Below are positions 62,707-64,000 of a stretch of 64,000 bases of DNA, piece by piece. Below the pieces are notes generated by a model, which was not told the origin of the DNA, ran no database searches, and saw only the letters and a program-made list of their open reading frames with translations. The translations under genes and the position numbers were made by a program. The DNA comes from Phallus indusiatus (Eukaryota; Basidiomycota; Agaricomycetes; Phallales; Phallaceae): contig JAQFWX010000002.1 in the NCBI GenBank assembly GCA_027605045.1, positions 1,736,001 through 1,800,000 on the forward strand, written 5' to 3'. Position 1 is the first letter of the stretch; the number at the start of each line of letters is the position of its first letter.

Positions 62707-64000
62707 CTATCTCCTTTGAGAGCCACGTCCGTATCCTGACTGAAGATTGTCCAATTCGGCTTCGAGATGCTTGATAGCACTATGAGCAGTCTCCAAGTCC
62801 TTGTTGAGACGATCACGCTCTGCAATAAGCTGCGACCAAGGTTAGTCTTGTATGAAACATTCGTTGTGACTAAGGAACGTACATGTTGTTCCCATTGTCT
62901 GAACCTGGCTTCCTCAGCTTTGACTTGTTCAGTAAAGCGTTTACGCAAAGCCTCTTCTTCTTCCTTGAACTTGGGATTCTCGAGACGACGGGGTTTGATT
63001 TCACCGGGTTTGCGAGTTTCCATTTGTTGTTGACGGTAGTTCTCGAATTTGACTTCCTCAGACTTCGAGATAAGATCCAACATGTGAGTACGGATCAACA
63101 GAGCACGAAGTTTGCGGAAGTCACAGTGAGCCTCGTTCTCAACTATAAATGTATATTTAGAGTACGCTCCGCATGAAATTGTAATGCGTACCTTCGGCAA
63201 CACCCCACAAATACTTGCGACCTTTGACAACTCGTCCATCAGCTGTTTCAACATCTTGCTCGGATCCAATGACGGCGAAGGGCATAGCCTCAGTTAAAGC
63301 TCGCGCATGCTCGGCGGCCGCTGGATCATCCTCCTCCACGGGAGGAACGTAAATATTGATGCCTTGAGCCTGAATAGTTTCACGGATCTGATTCAAAAGA
63401 CATGAGAAATGATATGATACGAAGGTAAATGAGAGCAGTTTCCTACGCGTTGCTTGAATTTGAGCAAGTCACTTTGAGTGAGTGTATCTGCTCGGGCAAT
63501 AACGGGAATAAGGTTGACACGCGTGCCAAGACGTTTCATAACCTCAATATCCAAAGGTTTAAGGCTGAAGATTCGTGAGCTTTCGGACATATGAGGTAAA
63601 GCCAAGATCGCTTACGTGTGACCAGTAGGTCTGATGAAGAAGAGACAGGCGTGAACTCTCAAGTCAATTTTGTTTTCTCTTTGAGGTTGTTGTTCTTGTC
63701 TCATAAAATGTTCGTGTTGGTCGTCAACAAATTGAACAATGGGTGCCCAAGTGTCAGAGTTGTTGACGTTGTCGCCGAAACCAGGAGTGTCAATCACGGT
63801 AAGTTTAACTTTGAATGATCGTTCTTCCAATTCCGCTTTTATAATTTCAACCTGATGACAACTGAAAAAGATGGCTAAGAATAAGACAACAATAAATATA
63901 CCTCCGTCAGTTTGTCCAATTGCTTCACATGACGACGAGAGTAGTTTTTGGGGGGAGACAACTCCGTAGAAAAGAGCGTGTTAATGAGGGTGGTTTTTCC
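62707..64000 (-). CDS. Septin (5' end beyond the window)
   Basis: GTP-binding cytoskeletal protein forming filaments at septa and bud or hyphal necks. Exons on the minus strand: >64000-63902, 63851-63616, 63564-63447, 63387-63192, 63142-62883, 62829-62707. The window starts at the P-loop ([13 protein letters not shown]). Next come the polybasic and switch regions, the G3 motif DTPGFGD, the septin element [17 protein letters not shown]4-type ARAD within [19 protein letters not shown], the septin unique element ([20 protein letters not shown]) and a C-terminal coiled coil ([20 protein letters not shown] ... [19 protein letters not shown]). The coiled coil and [15 protein letters not shown] resemble the Cdc12 group, but the subgroup is not certain. 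Tail-to-tail with the 512-residue gene. Confidence 0.93.

Overview
The window looks like a nuclear contig from a filamentous basidiomycete, probably an Agaricomycete. The evidence is dense short (about 50-70 nt) GT-AG introns in every conserved gene, a class I hydrophobin with the eight-cysteine pattern, a DUF6589-type gene fragment, fungal chromovirus (Ty3/gypsy) retrotransposons and a fungal EAF1/VID21. I cannot name the species. I found no rRNA, no convincing tRNA and no CRISPR array.

Layout. 1-8 kb: a possible partial gene at the left edge (-), a tafazzin gene (+), and two tandem Ca2+/H+-exchanger-like (CAX) genes (+). 8-10.9 kb: gene-poor, with one weak candidate small secreted protein. 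10.9-14.0 kb: a PRP43-type DEAH-box RNA helicase (+). 14.6-16.3 kb: a broken DUF6589-type gene cut off by an LTR. 16.3-43.1 kb: a transposon nest. It holds a young chromovirus (25609-32187, 5-bp target duplication GCAAT) inserted in the pol gene of an older minus-strand chromovirus, at least five further LTR insertions of the same family (several nested with clean target duplications), three complete non-autonomous CACTA-like elements plus a fragment, a non-autonomous hAT-like element, a gag-only LTR-element candidate, and a tandemly duplicated pair of unrecognised genes (here P1 and P2). 43.7-46.9 kb: a second PRP43 gene, a segmental duplicate of the first. 48.3-64 kb: ordinary housekeeping genes: EAF1/VID21 (-), ferrochelatase (+), an HTD2-like mitochondrial dehydratase (-), a class I hydrophobin (+), an unrecognised 512-residue protein (+) and a septin (-, running off the right edge).

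How they fit. The flanking genes do unrelated jobs: cardiolipin remodelling, ion transport, spliceosome and ribosome helicase, NuA4 acetyltransferase scaffold, last step of haem synthesis, mitochondrial fatty acid synthesis, cell-wall surface protein and cytoskeleton. There is no operon-like logic, as expected for a fungus. The structure that matters is genomic. Two ~3.4-kb direct repeats carrying PRP43 bracket the transposon nest, and insertion order inside it can be read from target-site duplications. The most novel item is the P2-P1 two-gene cassette with its ~0.88-kb repeated flank, present twice in tandem. All gene models were spliced by eye using reading frame and paralogue comparison; single-base errors at exon ends are possible.
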